A DNA stretch of 14,907 nt, from NCBI GenBank assembly GCA_016195045.1, contig JACQAJ010000020.1, positions 1 to 14,907 of the forward strand, given 5' to 3'. Within the stretch, counting starts at the first letter, position 1; each line of letters begins with the position of its first letter. The stretch is from Candidatus Azambacteria bacterium (lineage in GTDB: Bacteria; Patescibacteriota; Minisyncoccia; GWC2-36-17; JACQAJ01). Shown here piece after piece: positions 7,281-13,484 of the stretch. The notes beneath the pieces were generated by a model. The model was not told the DNA's origin. It searched no databases and saw only the letters and a program-made list of their open reading frames with translations. Position numbers and translations under genes: made by a program.

Positions 7281-7892
7281 CTAGTATTTAAACAACTTAT
7301 TGAAAGATCGAATCCCATAAATTAAAGCAAAAATACCTATGATCGCTCCCGAGATATACCAAAAATTATTTAACCAAATTTCAATAGTCTTCAGATTATT
7401 CCCCAAAAAATACCCTAACAAAAGATGAAAAACTGACCAGATAAAACCGCTAAGAATATTCCAGAAAAGAAATTTTCTTTGCGTCATACTAGAAAGACCG
7501 GCTACAAATGGCACAATCGCCCGAAGCGGGGCAATAAAACGAGCCCCAAAAATACTCTTGCTTCCATATTTATCAAAAAATTCTCGGCCACGATCTAAAT
7601 GTTCGGCCTTAAGTAATTTATTTTCGTTATGAAAAAAATGAATTCCTTTGGTACCAAGATAATAACTTAAACTATCACCCAAAACTGCTCCCAAAGTAGT
7701 GCTTAATATAAGAAGATCAATCTTCAGATAACCCTGTGATGATAAGAAACCAGCCAAAACAATTAAACTCGCTCCCGGTATTACCACTCCAATAAATACC
7801 ATTGACTCCAAAAAGGCGGCCCAAAAAATAAGCCCATAAACCCAAGGTCCCAGCTGTGAAATAAACGATAATGATGAATTTAAGAATTCCAT
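7281..7892 (-). CDS. DedA-family membrane protein
   Basis: A 203-residue polytopic inner-membrane protein of the DedA/SNARE-associated family. Members are linked to membrane-potential maintenance and, in some cases, to lipid-carrier (undecaprenyl phosphate) flipping. Family motifs are clear: FLESMVFIGVVIPGASLIVLAGFLSSQG near residues 27-54, GAVLGDSLSYYLGTKG, then FDKYGSKSIFGARFIAPLRAIVPFVAGLSSM containing the hallmark F-x-G-R-F-x-x-x-x-R-x-x-x-P-x-x-A-G pattern. It ends with two more helices. ATG 7892 follows directly on a 20-bp hairpin (7904-7948) that may end guaA transcription or control this start. The stop codon (7281-7283) overlaps a short sequence resembling the end of the 3574-3752 element. 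Confidence 0.88.
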   Translation of the reverse strand: MEFLNSSLSFISQLGPWVYGLIFWAAFLESMVFIGVVIPGASLIVLAGFLSSQGYLKIDLLILSTTLGAVLGDSLSYYLGTKGIHFFHNENKLLKAEHLDRGREFFDKYGSKSIFGARFIAPLRAIVPFVAGLSSMTQRKFLFWNILSGFIWSVFHLLLGYFLGNNLKTIEIWLNNFWYISGAIIGIFALIYGIRSFNKLFKY

Positions 7893-7903
7893 AAAAAATC
7901 AAA

Positions 7904-7948
7904 TAATTTCTCATTCTCAATTTAATAGAAATTGAGAATGAGAAATTA
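7904..7948 (-). terminator. 20-bp perfect hairpin between guaA and the DedA gene
   Basis: TAATTTCTCATTCTCAATTT (7904-7923) is exactly inverted at 7929-7948 around a 5-base loop. Read on the minus strand it follows guaA and is trailed by a T-rich tract (TATTTGATTTTTT) up to the DedA start codon. It may be a terminator for guaA. Because it ends only 11 bases before the DedA ATG, it could also act on DedA translation. Confidence 0.55.
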
Positions 7949-8027
7949 AGAACTTATAATTTAATGTTTATAATTTGCTCTGCTGTTTCTACGGACTAAA
8001 AAGCTCCAAACCGATAAGTTAGCCATT

Positions 8028-9509
8028 TTATTCCCATTCCATGGTCGCTGGCGGTTTATTGGTAATATCATACACTACTCGATTAACTTCATCAACTTCA
8101 TTAGTAATCCGGGCTGATATTTTTTCAAGAATAGAAAAATCGATTTTAGAAAAATTGGCGGTCATAGCATCTCGTGACTCAATAATTCTTAACACGATTG
8201 GATATTTATAACTTCTCTCATCCCCCTGAATACCAACACTCTTAATTGGCAATAAAACCGCAAAACTCATCCAGATATTTTTCCAATATTCTGTTTCTCT
8301 TAATTCTTCTTCAATAATATTGCTAGCCTGTCGAACAATTTTGACTCGCTCTGGCGTTATCTCACCAATAATCCGAATCGCCAAACCAGGCCCAGGAAAG
8401 ACCTGTCGAGTGGTTATCTCTTTTGACAAACCAAGCTCACTGGCAATTTTCCTAACTTCATCTTTATATAAATTCTTCAGCGGCTCACAAAGCTTCATTT
8501 TTAGATTTTTCGGCAATCCCCCAACATTATGATGAGATTTAATTTTCGAAGAATGTTTAGTTAAACCACTTTCAATTCGATCAGAATAAATAGTTCCTTG
8601 AACTAAGAAAACAGCGTGCTCTTTCTTGGCCACACTATAAAAAATATCAGCAAAAAGTTTGCCAATAATTTTTCTCTTCCGTTCTGGGGAAGTAACTCCT
8701 TTTAAGGCTTTAAAGAATTGTTTTTTAGCCTTAATAATCTTAAGATTTAAGTTTTTTTTCTGAAAAATTTTCTCAATAAACTTTGTTTCTCCTTCACGCA
8801 TTAAACCCGTATCAACATAAACAGCGATTAATTTTTTACCAATGGCTCGGCCAACTAATTCCGCGGTCACTGAAGAATCAACTCCGCCTGAAAGTCCAAT
8901 AATCGCCTTCTTCGTTCCGATAATTTCTCTGGTTTCTTTAATTAAATTTTCCACTACGAGAGTTGAAGTCCAAGACTTTTGACACTGACAAATACTAAAA
9001 ACGAAATTCTTAAAAATTTGATCGCCCCCTTCCGTATGAGTAACTTCCGGATGAAATTGAACTCCAAAAATTTTTTGTTTAAAATTGGCAAAGGCGGCAA
9101 TTTTTGAATACCGAGTACTTGCAATCGAAACAAATAATTTGGGTAATCGAACAACCAGATCACGATGATTCATCCAGACATTTTTTGATTTTCCCATACC
9201 AACTAAAATCCTATCTTCACTTTTTAGATCCAATTTTATTAGTCCATATTCACCGAATTTCCCAGAAATAACTTTACCCCCCATTGAATGCGCAATCAAC
9301 TGATGCCCATAACAAATTCCCAATATCGGTATGTTAGAATATAAAATTTCTTGATCAAATTTGGGGGCGTTTTTTTCATAGACTGATCTGGCCCCACCAG
9401 ACAAAATAATCCCTTTGATCGATTTATCAGCGAGGAGTAAGTGAGCCGAAATATCAGACGGTCTAACTTCAGCATAAACACCCAGATCTCTAATTCGCCG
9501 AGAAATCAA
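8028..9509 (-). CDS. guaA: GMP synthase (glutamine-hydrolysing), N-terminally shortened
   Basis: Converts XMP to GMP with ATP and glutamine, the last step of GMP synthesis. The class I amidotransferase triad is present: GICYGHQ with Cys66, and HPEVTHTEGG with His153 and Glu155. The ATP-pyrophosphatase P-loop IGLSGGVDSS is at about 204-213. The dimerisation/XMP domain is complete and ends in the typical KPPATMEWE. What is missing is the first beta strand and the conserved DFGSQYT segment. The frame opens as SHLISRRIRDLGVY, which normally follows FGSQY, and the only usable start is TTG at 9509; an in-frame TAG lies about seven codons upstream. About 13 residues are absent. The start overlaps the upstream 92-residue gene by 20 bases. 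It may be impaired, or the region may be rearranged or misassembled. Confidence 0.9.
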   Translation of the reverse strand: MISRRIRDLGVYAEVRPSDISAHLLLADKSIKGIILSGGARSVYEKNAPKFDQEILYSNIPILGICYGHQLIAHSMGGKVISGKFGEYGLIKLDLKSEDRILVGMGKSKNVWMNHRDLVVRLPKLFVSIASTRYSKIAAFANFKQKIFGVQFHPEVTHTEGGDQIFKNFVFSICQCQKSWTSTLVVENLIKETREIIGTKKAIIGLSGGVDSSVTAELVGRAIGKKLIAVYVDTGLMREGETKFIEKIFQKKNLNLKIIKAKKQFFKALKGVTSPERKRKIIGKLFADIFYSVAKKEHAVFLVQGTIYSDRIESGLTKHSSKIKSHHNVGGLPKNLKMKLCEPLKNLYKDEVRKIASELGLSKEITTRQVFPGPGLAIRIIGEITPERVKIVRQASNIIEEELRETEYWKNIWMSFAVLLPIKSVGIQGDERSYKYPIVLRIIESRDAMTANFSKIDFSILEKISARITNEVDEVNRVVYDITNKPPATMEWE

Positions 9510-9768
9510 ATGGCTCGGCGTATTTTTCTAATATTTTTCTTTCAGATAAATCAAGGATTTTATATCCCAAAATAAAGTTTTTTACAACACTCCATTCTTC
9601 TCGTCCCCCAGGTACAATATCAGGAAAAGAAAGTATTTTATCGACCATACCAAGCGCCCTGTTTTGAGCATTGGCCGCGGCTTCGTTCTTTCCAGAGTCA
9701 TAAAAAGAATACATCCGCCCGATTTCCGGATACAAATTGGCCATATAAAAAAGTGCGTCTTTGGACAT
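9490..9768 (-). CDS. Hypothetical protein, possibly truncated at its C-terminus
   Basis: I do not recognise this 92-residue protein. It is mostly helical in appearance, soluble and without cysteines or a signal peptide: MSKDALFYMANLYPEIGRMY at the start, a central AAANAQNRALGMVDKILSFP, and DLSERKILEKYAEPFDFSAN at the end. Its last six or seven codons are the guaA coding sequence read in another frame (guaA begins at 9509), so the natural C-terminus may have been lost in the event that removed the guaA N-terminus. ATG 9768 has no Shine-Dalgarno sequence and is preceded by a short CTAC-type heptamer repeat. Overlap with guaA by 20 bases suggests cotranscription. Confidence 0.6.
   Translation of the reverse strand: MSKDALFYMANLYPEIGRMYSFYDSGKNEAAANAQNRALGMVDKILSFPDIVPGGREEWSVVKNFILGYKILDLSERKILEKYAEPFDFSAN
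9496..9520. repeat. 7-bp inverted repeat around the guaA start
   Basis: CGCCGAG (9496-9502) and CTCGGCG (9514-9520) are exact inverted copies that bracket the guaA TTG start at 9507-9509. The stem is GC-rich for this window. It may sequester the start codon or mark the breakpoint at which the guaA N-terminus was lost. Confidence 0.6.
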
Positions 9769-9826
9769 AGGTTAGTGTGTAGTGTGTAGAGATTCAAATA
9801 TATCTATTTTTCTACCAACTACTCAA

Positions 9827-10180
9827 TTATTTAGCAAATTGAATAATTTTATAAATTATTTCTTCAGCTTTTTTAATTACTCCTAAGTCGTTAATACTTC
9901 GTGAACGATTACCTAAATTAGGTTTTATATTGATCATTGAATCAAATTCCAACACTCCGTTGGGATTTTCTTCAAATCTTATATTAAACCCCCAGACATC
10001 CTCAAATTTTGAACCACTGTTCGTTAAAACCTCTGAAGCCTCAATATGATAATCGCCACCCAGCGCCACTCTTCCAATTTCAATATCCACGGCACCCTTA
10101 ATCATTGTCCCGTACCAATTTTGGGCGAAATCTTTTACTTCCTGAATACTAATTAATTTATCTAAAATTTTTATTTCCAT
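9827..10180 (-). CDS. DUF5674 family protein
   Basis: A small soluble protein of unknown function. The pattern FAQNWYGTMIKGAVDIEIGRVALGGDYHIEASEVLTNSGSKFEDVWGFNI, followed by LEFDSMINIKPNLGNRSRSI, agrees with the DUF5674 family as I recall it, in which K-x-V-x-D-ix-r-x-x-x-A-x-G-G-x-x-H and F-D-S-m-I-N-i-r-P are the conserved blocks. ATG at 10180 gives 117 residues and is preferred; an in-frame GTG two codons upstream (10186) would extend it to 119. No Shine-Dalgarno sequence is seen. It lies between tRNA-Ala and the unknown 92-residue gene, on the same strand as both. Confidence 0.75.
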   Translation of the reverse strand: MEIKILDKLISIQEVKDFAQNWYGTMIKGAVDIEIGRVALGGDYHIEASEVLTNSGSKFEDVWGFNIRFEENPNGVLEFDSMINIKPNLGNRSRSINDLGVIKKAEEIIYKIIQFAK

Positions 10181-10257
10181 AATCACTAAAAATTACTTAA
10201 ATATCAATCTTTCCTTGCTCTCTTGGTATATAGTAATTTATTTTTCGCAAAAAAATT

Positions 10258-10331
10258 TGGTGGACCCGGGGAGAATCGAACTCCCGTTTCTCGGATGCAA
10301 ACCGAGTACTCTACCACTAAGTTACAGGCCC
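10258..10331 (-). tRNA. tRNA-Ala (anticodon UGC)
   Basis: A 74-base tRNA including encoded CCA, with its 5' end at 10331 and its 3' end at 10258. The acceptor stem GGGCCTG pairs with CGGGTCC and contains G3:U70, the alanine identity pair. The anticodon arm CTCGG-TTTGCAT-CCGAG gives anticodon TGC (UGC). The T-arm is GGGAG-TTCGATT-CTCCC. The D-stem (ACT/AGT) is weaker than the usual GCTC/GAGC. A T-run follows the 3' end. Confidence 0.93.
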
Positions 10332-10405
10332 TTGAATTAGCTTGTAGGTCGTAGCTTTTTAGCTTATTAGGTTTGGAATTCTCCTCATACAAACAAGATT
10401 CGATC

Positions 10406-10461
10406 AACCTACAACCTACAAACTACAACCTACAACCTACAACCTACAACCTACAATCTAC
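10406..10461. repeat. Eight-unit heptamer array (AACCTAC) between mnmA and tRNA-Ala
   Basis: Eight contiguous 7-bp units occupy 10406-10461: six exact AACCTAC, one AAACTAC and one AATCTAC. The array abuts the mnmA stop codon (10465-10467). TACAAGCTA at 10459-10467 is inverted at 10338-10346 as TAGCTTGTA, next to two reverse-orientation units (GTAGGTC, GTAGCTT), so the tRNA leader could fold over a long distance. Confidence 0.85.
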
Positions 10462-10464
10462 AAG

Positions 10465-11622
10465 CTAAGTAACCACTCCTCCCCCCAACATCTCTCCTGT
10501 TTTTGAATAAAAAACTATCGATTGACCAACCGCCACTGCCCATTGAGATTTTTTAAAAGTTACTTCGATTTTTTTATTTTTAATTTCCTTAATACTGCAA
10601 TCAACGATTTCACCGCCATATCTAATCATAGCTCTTATGTTTTTAGAAATTGACTGATTGATCCAATTGATTTTGTGAACAAGAATTTTCTTGGTCATCA
10701 GTTCCGAGGAAAATTTATCCTTAGTAACATAAATCCTATTCTTTTTAATATCTTTGGAGACAACGAAATAGGGTCCGCCAGATATTCCTAGTCCCTGTCT
10801 TTGGCCAATCGTATAAAACCAGGCACCTTCGTGAGTCCCTAATTTTTCACCCTCGATAGAAAGAATGTCGCCAGATCGCTTGGGAATATAGTTAGACAAA
10901 AAATCTTTCAGTTTAACTTTACCAATAAAACAAATTCCTTGGCTATCGGGTCGATTGGCAGTTAGTAGGCCAATTTTTTTAGCCATTTTCCTGACATCAG
11001 TTTTCAAATAATCACCAATCGGAAACAAACAGTATTTTAACTGTTTTTGATTAAGAGTCCAGAGAAAATAACTTTGATCTTTGGTCTCATCTTCGGCCTG
11101 AAAAAGCTGATAGGTATCTTGGAATTTAAGATCTCTCTCCGCCAGCTGGCGAATCGAGATAACTTTATCATTTTTTAATTTTAATTTGTCATTTTGATTT
11201 TTGATTTTTGATTTTTGATTTTTCACATAGTGTCCCGTCGCAATATAATCAGCCCCCTCCTTGATTGCTCGCTTTAAAAATAAATTAAATTTAATCTTCT
11301 GATTGCACATGACATCCGGATTGGGAGTAATCCCAGATCGATAACCTTTAATCATATAATCAACCACTTCTTTTTTGTACTCCGCCTCAAAATTCCAAGT
11401 ATAAAAAGGAATATCCAAAACGGCCGCCACTCGCATTGCCGATTCCCGATCTTCTTTATAGGGACAGTTGAATCGGTTATCTGTCCAATTCTTCATAAAA
11501 ACACCTGTTACGTCGTAACCCTGTTTTTTCAATAAAGCCGCGGCTACCGAAGAATCTACTCCTCCCGAGATGGCTACAAAGACTCTTGGTTTAATGGATA
11601 ATCGATGATTACTTTTATTCAT
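10465..11622 (-). CDS. mnmA: tRNA 2-thiouridylase MnmA
   Basis: Makes 2-thiouridine at wobble position 34 of Lys, Glu and Gln tRNAs: it adenylates the base and transfers sulfur. The PP-loop VAISGGVDSS is at about 16-25, and both catalytic cysteines are present: Cys106 in NPDVMCNQKIKF and Cys211 in DSQGICFIG. KDQSYFLWTL and the C-terminal GQRQGLGISGGPYFV and WAVAVGQSIVFY blocks are typical. ATG 11622 (385 residues) is preferred over an in-frame TTG at 11631. The protein is longer than the usual ~360 because of a Lys/Asn/Gln-rich insert (about residues 133-152, NQKSKIKNQNDKLKLKN) encoded by a 7-bp repeat. The gene lies 12 bases after trmD, so the two tRNA-modification genes are probably cotranscribed. 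Confidence 0.95.
   Translation of the reverse strand: MNKSNHRLSIKPRVFVAISGGVDSSVAAALLKKQGYDVTGVFMKNWTDNRFNCPYKEDRESAMRVAAVLDIPFYTWNFEAEYKKEVVDYMIKGYRSGITPNPDVMCNQKIKFNLFLKRAIKEGADYIATGHYVKNQKSKIKNQNDKLKLKNDKVISIRQLAERDLKFQDTYQLFQAEDETKDQSYFLWTLNQKQLKYCLFPIGDYLKTDVRKMAKKIGLLTANRPDSQGICFIGKVKLKDFLSNYIPKRSGDILSIEGEKLGTHEGAWFYTIGQRQGLGISGGPYFVVSKDIKKNRIYVTKDKFSSELMTKKILVHKINWINQSISKNIRAMIRYGGEIVDCSIKEIKNKKIEVTFKKSQWAVAVGQSIVFYSKTGEMLGGGVVT
11167..11223. repeat. 7-bp microsatellite inside mnmA
   Basis: TTTTTGA is repeated exactly at 11198-11204, 11205-11211 and 11212-11218, with a degenerate unit before and a partial one after, all within an A/T-only tract. It lies in frame in mnmA between GHYVK and VISIRQLAE. 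Since 7 is not a multiple of three, gain or loss of one unit would break the gene. Confidence 0.85.
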
Positions 11623-11634
11623 AATTTTCAATTT

Positions 11635-12342
11635 TTAATTTCTCATTTTAGTATGTTTCTCTCTCCATTCCTTAATCTTCTTATGATTACCAGTCATCAG
11701 CTCCTTGGGAACACGCCACTTTTTTTTACCATCAACAGAGAAAACTTCTGGCCTCGTATATTGAGGGAAATCAGTAAAACCCCAGATATGTTCTTTCAAT
11801 TCTTTCTTTCTTTCTTTGATTCGAGCTTTCGATTTATTCTTTAGTTCATCTAAAACCCCCAGAACCCCGGGAATTAATCGGGAAACACTTTCTACAACAG
11901 TTATCGCGGGCAATTCTCCGCCCATTAGAATATAATCCCCAACCGAGACCACCTCATCAACTAATTTATTGACTCGCTCATCAATCCCTTCATAGCGCCC
12001 ACAGATCATAATTAATTGATCAAGCCTTGAATAGCGATCAATTGTTTGCTGATTGAGAACTTTCCCGCGCGGAGAAAAAAGGATAATTTTTGCTTTTTTA
12101 TTTTTCGCTTTTAATTTGATGGCCTTCAGCGCTTTAAAAATTGGTTCGATTTTTAAAACCATCCCCGATCCACCTCCATAGGGACGATCATCAGTCATTT
12201 GATACCGATCATCGGTATACTCTCGAAGATTATGAAATTTAATCTTGATTAATTTTTTCTTTTCCGCCCGCGCTAAAATTGATTCTTTTAAATAAGAATC
12301 CAAAATCTCTGGGAAAATTGTTATAACATCAAAAAAAATCAT
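11635..12342 (-). CDS. trmD: tRNA (guanine37-N1)-methyltransferase TrmD
   Basis: Methylates G37 next to the anticodon using S-adenosylmethionine, which prevents +1 frameshifting. It has 235 residues, a normal length. It begins MIFFDVITIFPEIL, then REYTDDRYQMTDDRPYGGGSGMVLKIEPI. The knotted SAM-binding site is clear in MICGRYEGIDERV and SVGDYILMGGELPAITVVESVSRLIPGVLG. The C-terminal domain has FPQYTRPEVF and VPKELMTGNHKKIKEWR. The stretch between the two domains (LKNKSKARIKERKKELKEHIWG) is more Lys/Arg-rich than usual. ATG 12342 has no Shine-Dalgarno sequence. mnmA follows closely; the more usual ribosomal-protein and rimM neighbours are not present. Confidence 0.96.
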   Translation of the reverse strand: MIFFDVITIFPEILDSYLKESILARAEKKKLIKIKFHNLREYTDDRYQMTDDRPYGGGSGMVLKIEPIFKALKAIKLKAKNKKAKIILFSPRGKVLNQQTIDRYSRLDQLIMICGRYEGIDERVNKLVDEVVSVGDYILMGGELPAITVVESVSRLIPGVLGVLDELKNKSKARIKERKKELKEHIWGFTDFPQYTRPEVFSVDGKKKWRVPKELMTGNHKKIKEWREKHTKMRN

Positions 12343-12450
12343 AGTTTATATTTAGCCAAAAGTATCTAGAAATAATAAACAGAAAATTAGATTAAAATGT
12401 AAATATCAAAAATTAAAATAGCAATGTAAAATTTGAAGATTAAATCTAAC

Positions 12451-12481
12451 AAAATCGAACTTCGTCGTGAAGTTCAATTTT
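12451..12481. terminator. Hairpin, possible bidirectional terminator
   Basis: AAAATCGAACTTC (12451-12463) pairs with GAAGTTCAATTTT (12469-12481), 12 of 13 bases, around a 5-base loop. The A-rich and T-rich shoulders let it act as a terminator in either direction. The likely user is the HIT gene on the minus strand, whose stop is about 165 bases away. Confidence 0.45.
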
Positions 12482-12532
12482 TGAGTTTGAAAATTGAGTA
12501 ATTAAAAATTATTCGGATTTTAATATTTTGAT

Positions 12533-12592
12533 TTGCACCCAATTTGTCCAAATTTTCCCTAAGGAAAATATGGGTACAAATTGCAGTGCAGA
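12533..12592. repeat. Palindromic element sharing a core with the 13301-13440 element
   Basis: The core TTTGTCCAAATTTTCC (12543-12558) pairs imperfectly with GGAAAATATGGGTACAAA (12563-12580). The same core, at 13341-13377, forms the centre of the 140-bp element 800 bases away: TTTGTCCA, ATTTTC, AAGGAAAATATGG and ACAAA are all shared. Outside the core, TTTGCAC and GTGCAG continue the pairing weakly. Confidence 0.7.
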
Positions 12593-12645
12593 ACTAAAGG
12601 TTTTACGCATTTTAAATTTTGAATTTTAAATTTTGATTTAATTAT

Positions 12646-13008
12646 TTATGGCATATTCTTCCGAGACGCTTCCACGTTTTTCCAGCCTCCAAGTAGATGT
12701 AAATGTAAATGGTCGATCAACTGGCCCCCACCGCGACCGACATTAAAAACGAGTTTATAACCAGTCTGGTCAAGATTAAAATCTTTGGCCACTTTTTTAG
12801 CCACTAAGAACAGTTCGGAAACAATAGCCCGATCACCCTCTTCTAAATCATTGATTGATCCAATGTGTCGATTAATTTGGGGCACCACCAACAAATGAAT
12901 TGGGGCCGAAGGCTTAATACTTTTAAAAACCGCAACTGAATCGTTTTTATAAACAAAATCGCCCGGCAGCTCCCCTTTTATAATTTTACAAAAAATACAG
13001 TCAGTCAT
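12646..13008 (-). CDS. HIT-family (histidine triad) nucleotide-binding protein
   Basis: Probable HINT-type purine nucleoside phosphoramidase or nucleotide hydrolase. It has 120 residues, the usual length. It opens with DCIFCKIIKGELP, where CxxC (Cys4, Cys7) is the frequent zinc-site half of the Hint branch. The histidine triad IDHLHLHLLGG has His100, His102 and His104. FKSIKPSAPIHLLVVPQINRHI and NVGRGGGQ are the other family blocks. The ending is short, at KNVEASRKNMP. ATG 13008 has no Shine-Dalgarno sequence. It stands alone on the minus strand, downstream of a degraded PIN fragment and upstream of the trmD-mnmA pair. Confidence 0.92.
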   Translation of the reverse strand: MTDCIFCKIIKGELPGDFVYKNDSVAVFKSIKPSAPIHLLVVPQINRHIGSINDLEEGDRAIVSELFLVAKKVAKDFNLDQTGYKLVFNVGRGGGQLIDHLHLHLLGGWKNVEASRKNMP

Positions 13009-13078
13009 GGAATAGATTTAAAGATTAAGAATTAAGGATTTTATTTAATTCATAATTCCTAAATTTATACAATAAATT

Positions 13079-13267
13079 TTACATGTAATCACTTAAATAC
13101 AATATGCTAATTTCTTTGACTTTCTTTAGTTGTTGATCGTTAACAATAAAAACCTCAACGTTATTTTCAATGACCGTCGTTAAGTTAATGATATTAGGTG
13201 TTTTTATCCCACATTTTATCCTTAAAGCAATAACCTGATTAATGAGCTTTTCTATTGTATTATACCA
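13079..13267 (-). pseudogene. PIN-domain (VapC-like) C-terminal remnant
   Basis: A 62-residue open frame on the minus strand with no ATG, GTG or TTG start at its beginning; an in-frame TAA lies just upstream (13270-13268). It reads WYNTIEKLINQVIALRIKCG, then IKTPNIINLTTVIENNVEVFIVNDQQLKKVKEI and SILYLSDYM. This fits the C-terminal half of a PIN-domain ribonuclease, usually KTPDAIHLATAIE...FiTND..L..v..i.vl.L. The acidic residue of the usual PDAIH motif is Asn here; the later ND is kept. The first half with the N-terminal Asp is gone, and no antitoxin gene is visible. It ends 71 bases upstream of the HIT gene. Non-functional remnant, fairly sure of the fold family. Confidence 0.65.
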
Positions 13268-13300
13268 TTAAATATTAAAAAAATTACAAAATTATTAAAT

Positions 13301-13440
13301 GGGACTGTCGCCGAATACGCTTTCGTAACGAAATGCCCTGTTTGTCCAGATTTTCTGAAGGAAAATATGGTGACAAACGGCCATACCGCACCGGCCGAGA
13401 TATTTTAATATCACAAGAAATGGTATTCGGTGACAGTCCC
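13301..13440. mobile_element. 140-bp MITE-like element with 18-bp terminal inverted repeats
   Basis: The ends GGGACTGTCGCCGAATAC (13301-13318) and GTATTCGGTGACAGTCCC (13423-13440) are inverted copies, 17 of 18 bases. The centre is a hairpin, TTTGTCCAGATTTTC (13341-13355) against GGAAAATATGGTGACAAA (13360-13377). It has no coding capacity and higher GC near the ends and middle than its surroundings. No clear target duplication is visible (TTAAAT before, TAACTA after). It lies between the PIN remnant and the truncated transposase. Confidence 0.75.
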
Positions 13441-13484
13441 TAACTAACCTACGTTATAGTGTAGAGTTCACAGTAGAAAACGAT

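Larger units (their letters stand above)
12343..12645. other. AT-rich intergenic region with hairpins, HIT gene to trmD
   Basis: This 303-base stretch contains no open frame I can support. It holds two hairpins (12451-12481 and about 12533-12592, listed separately) and, at 12611-12637, a run of TTTTAAATTTTGA-type direct repeats next to the HIT stop codon. The promoter of trmD should lie near 12343-12420 on the minus strand but no convincing boxes are seen. Confidence 0.6.

Noticed and set aside
7717..7920. 67-codon hydrophobic minus-strand frame overlapping the DedA start
   Set aside because: It is the DedA helix region read in another frame and starts inside the 20-bp hairpin.
10204..10407. 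Minus-strand 67-codon open frame across tRNA-Ala
   Set aside because: It reads straight through the tRNA gene and its leader, so it is a chance frame.
10406..10461. Possible CRISPR array
   Set aside because: The repeat is a contiguous 7-bp tandem with no spacers and no cas genes; it is a microsatellite-like array.
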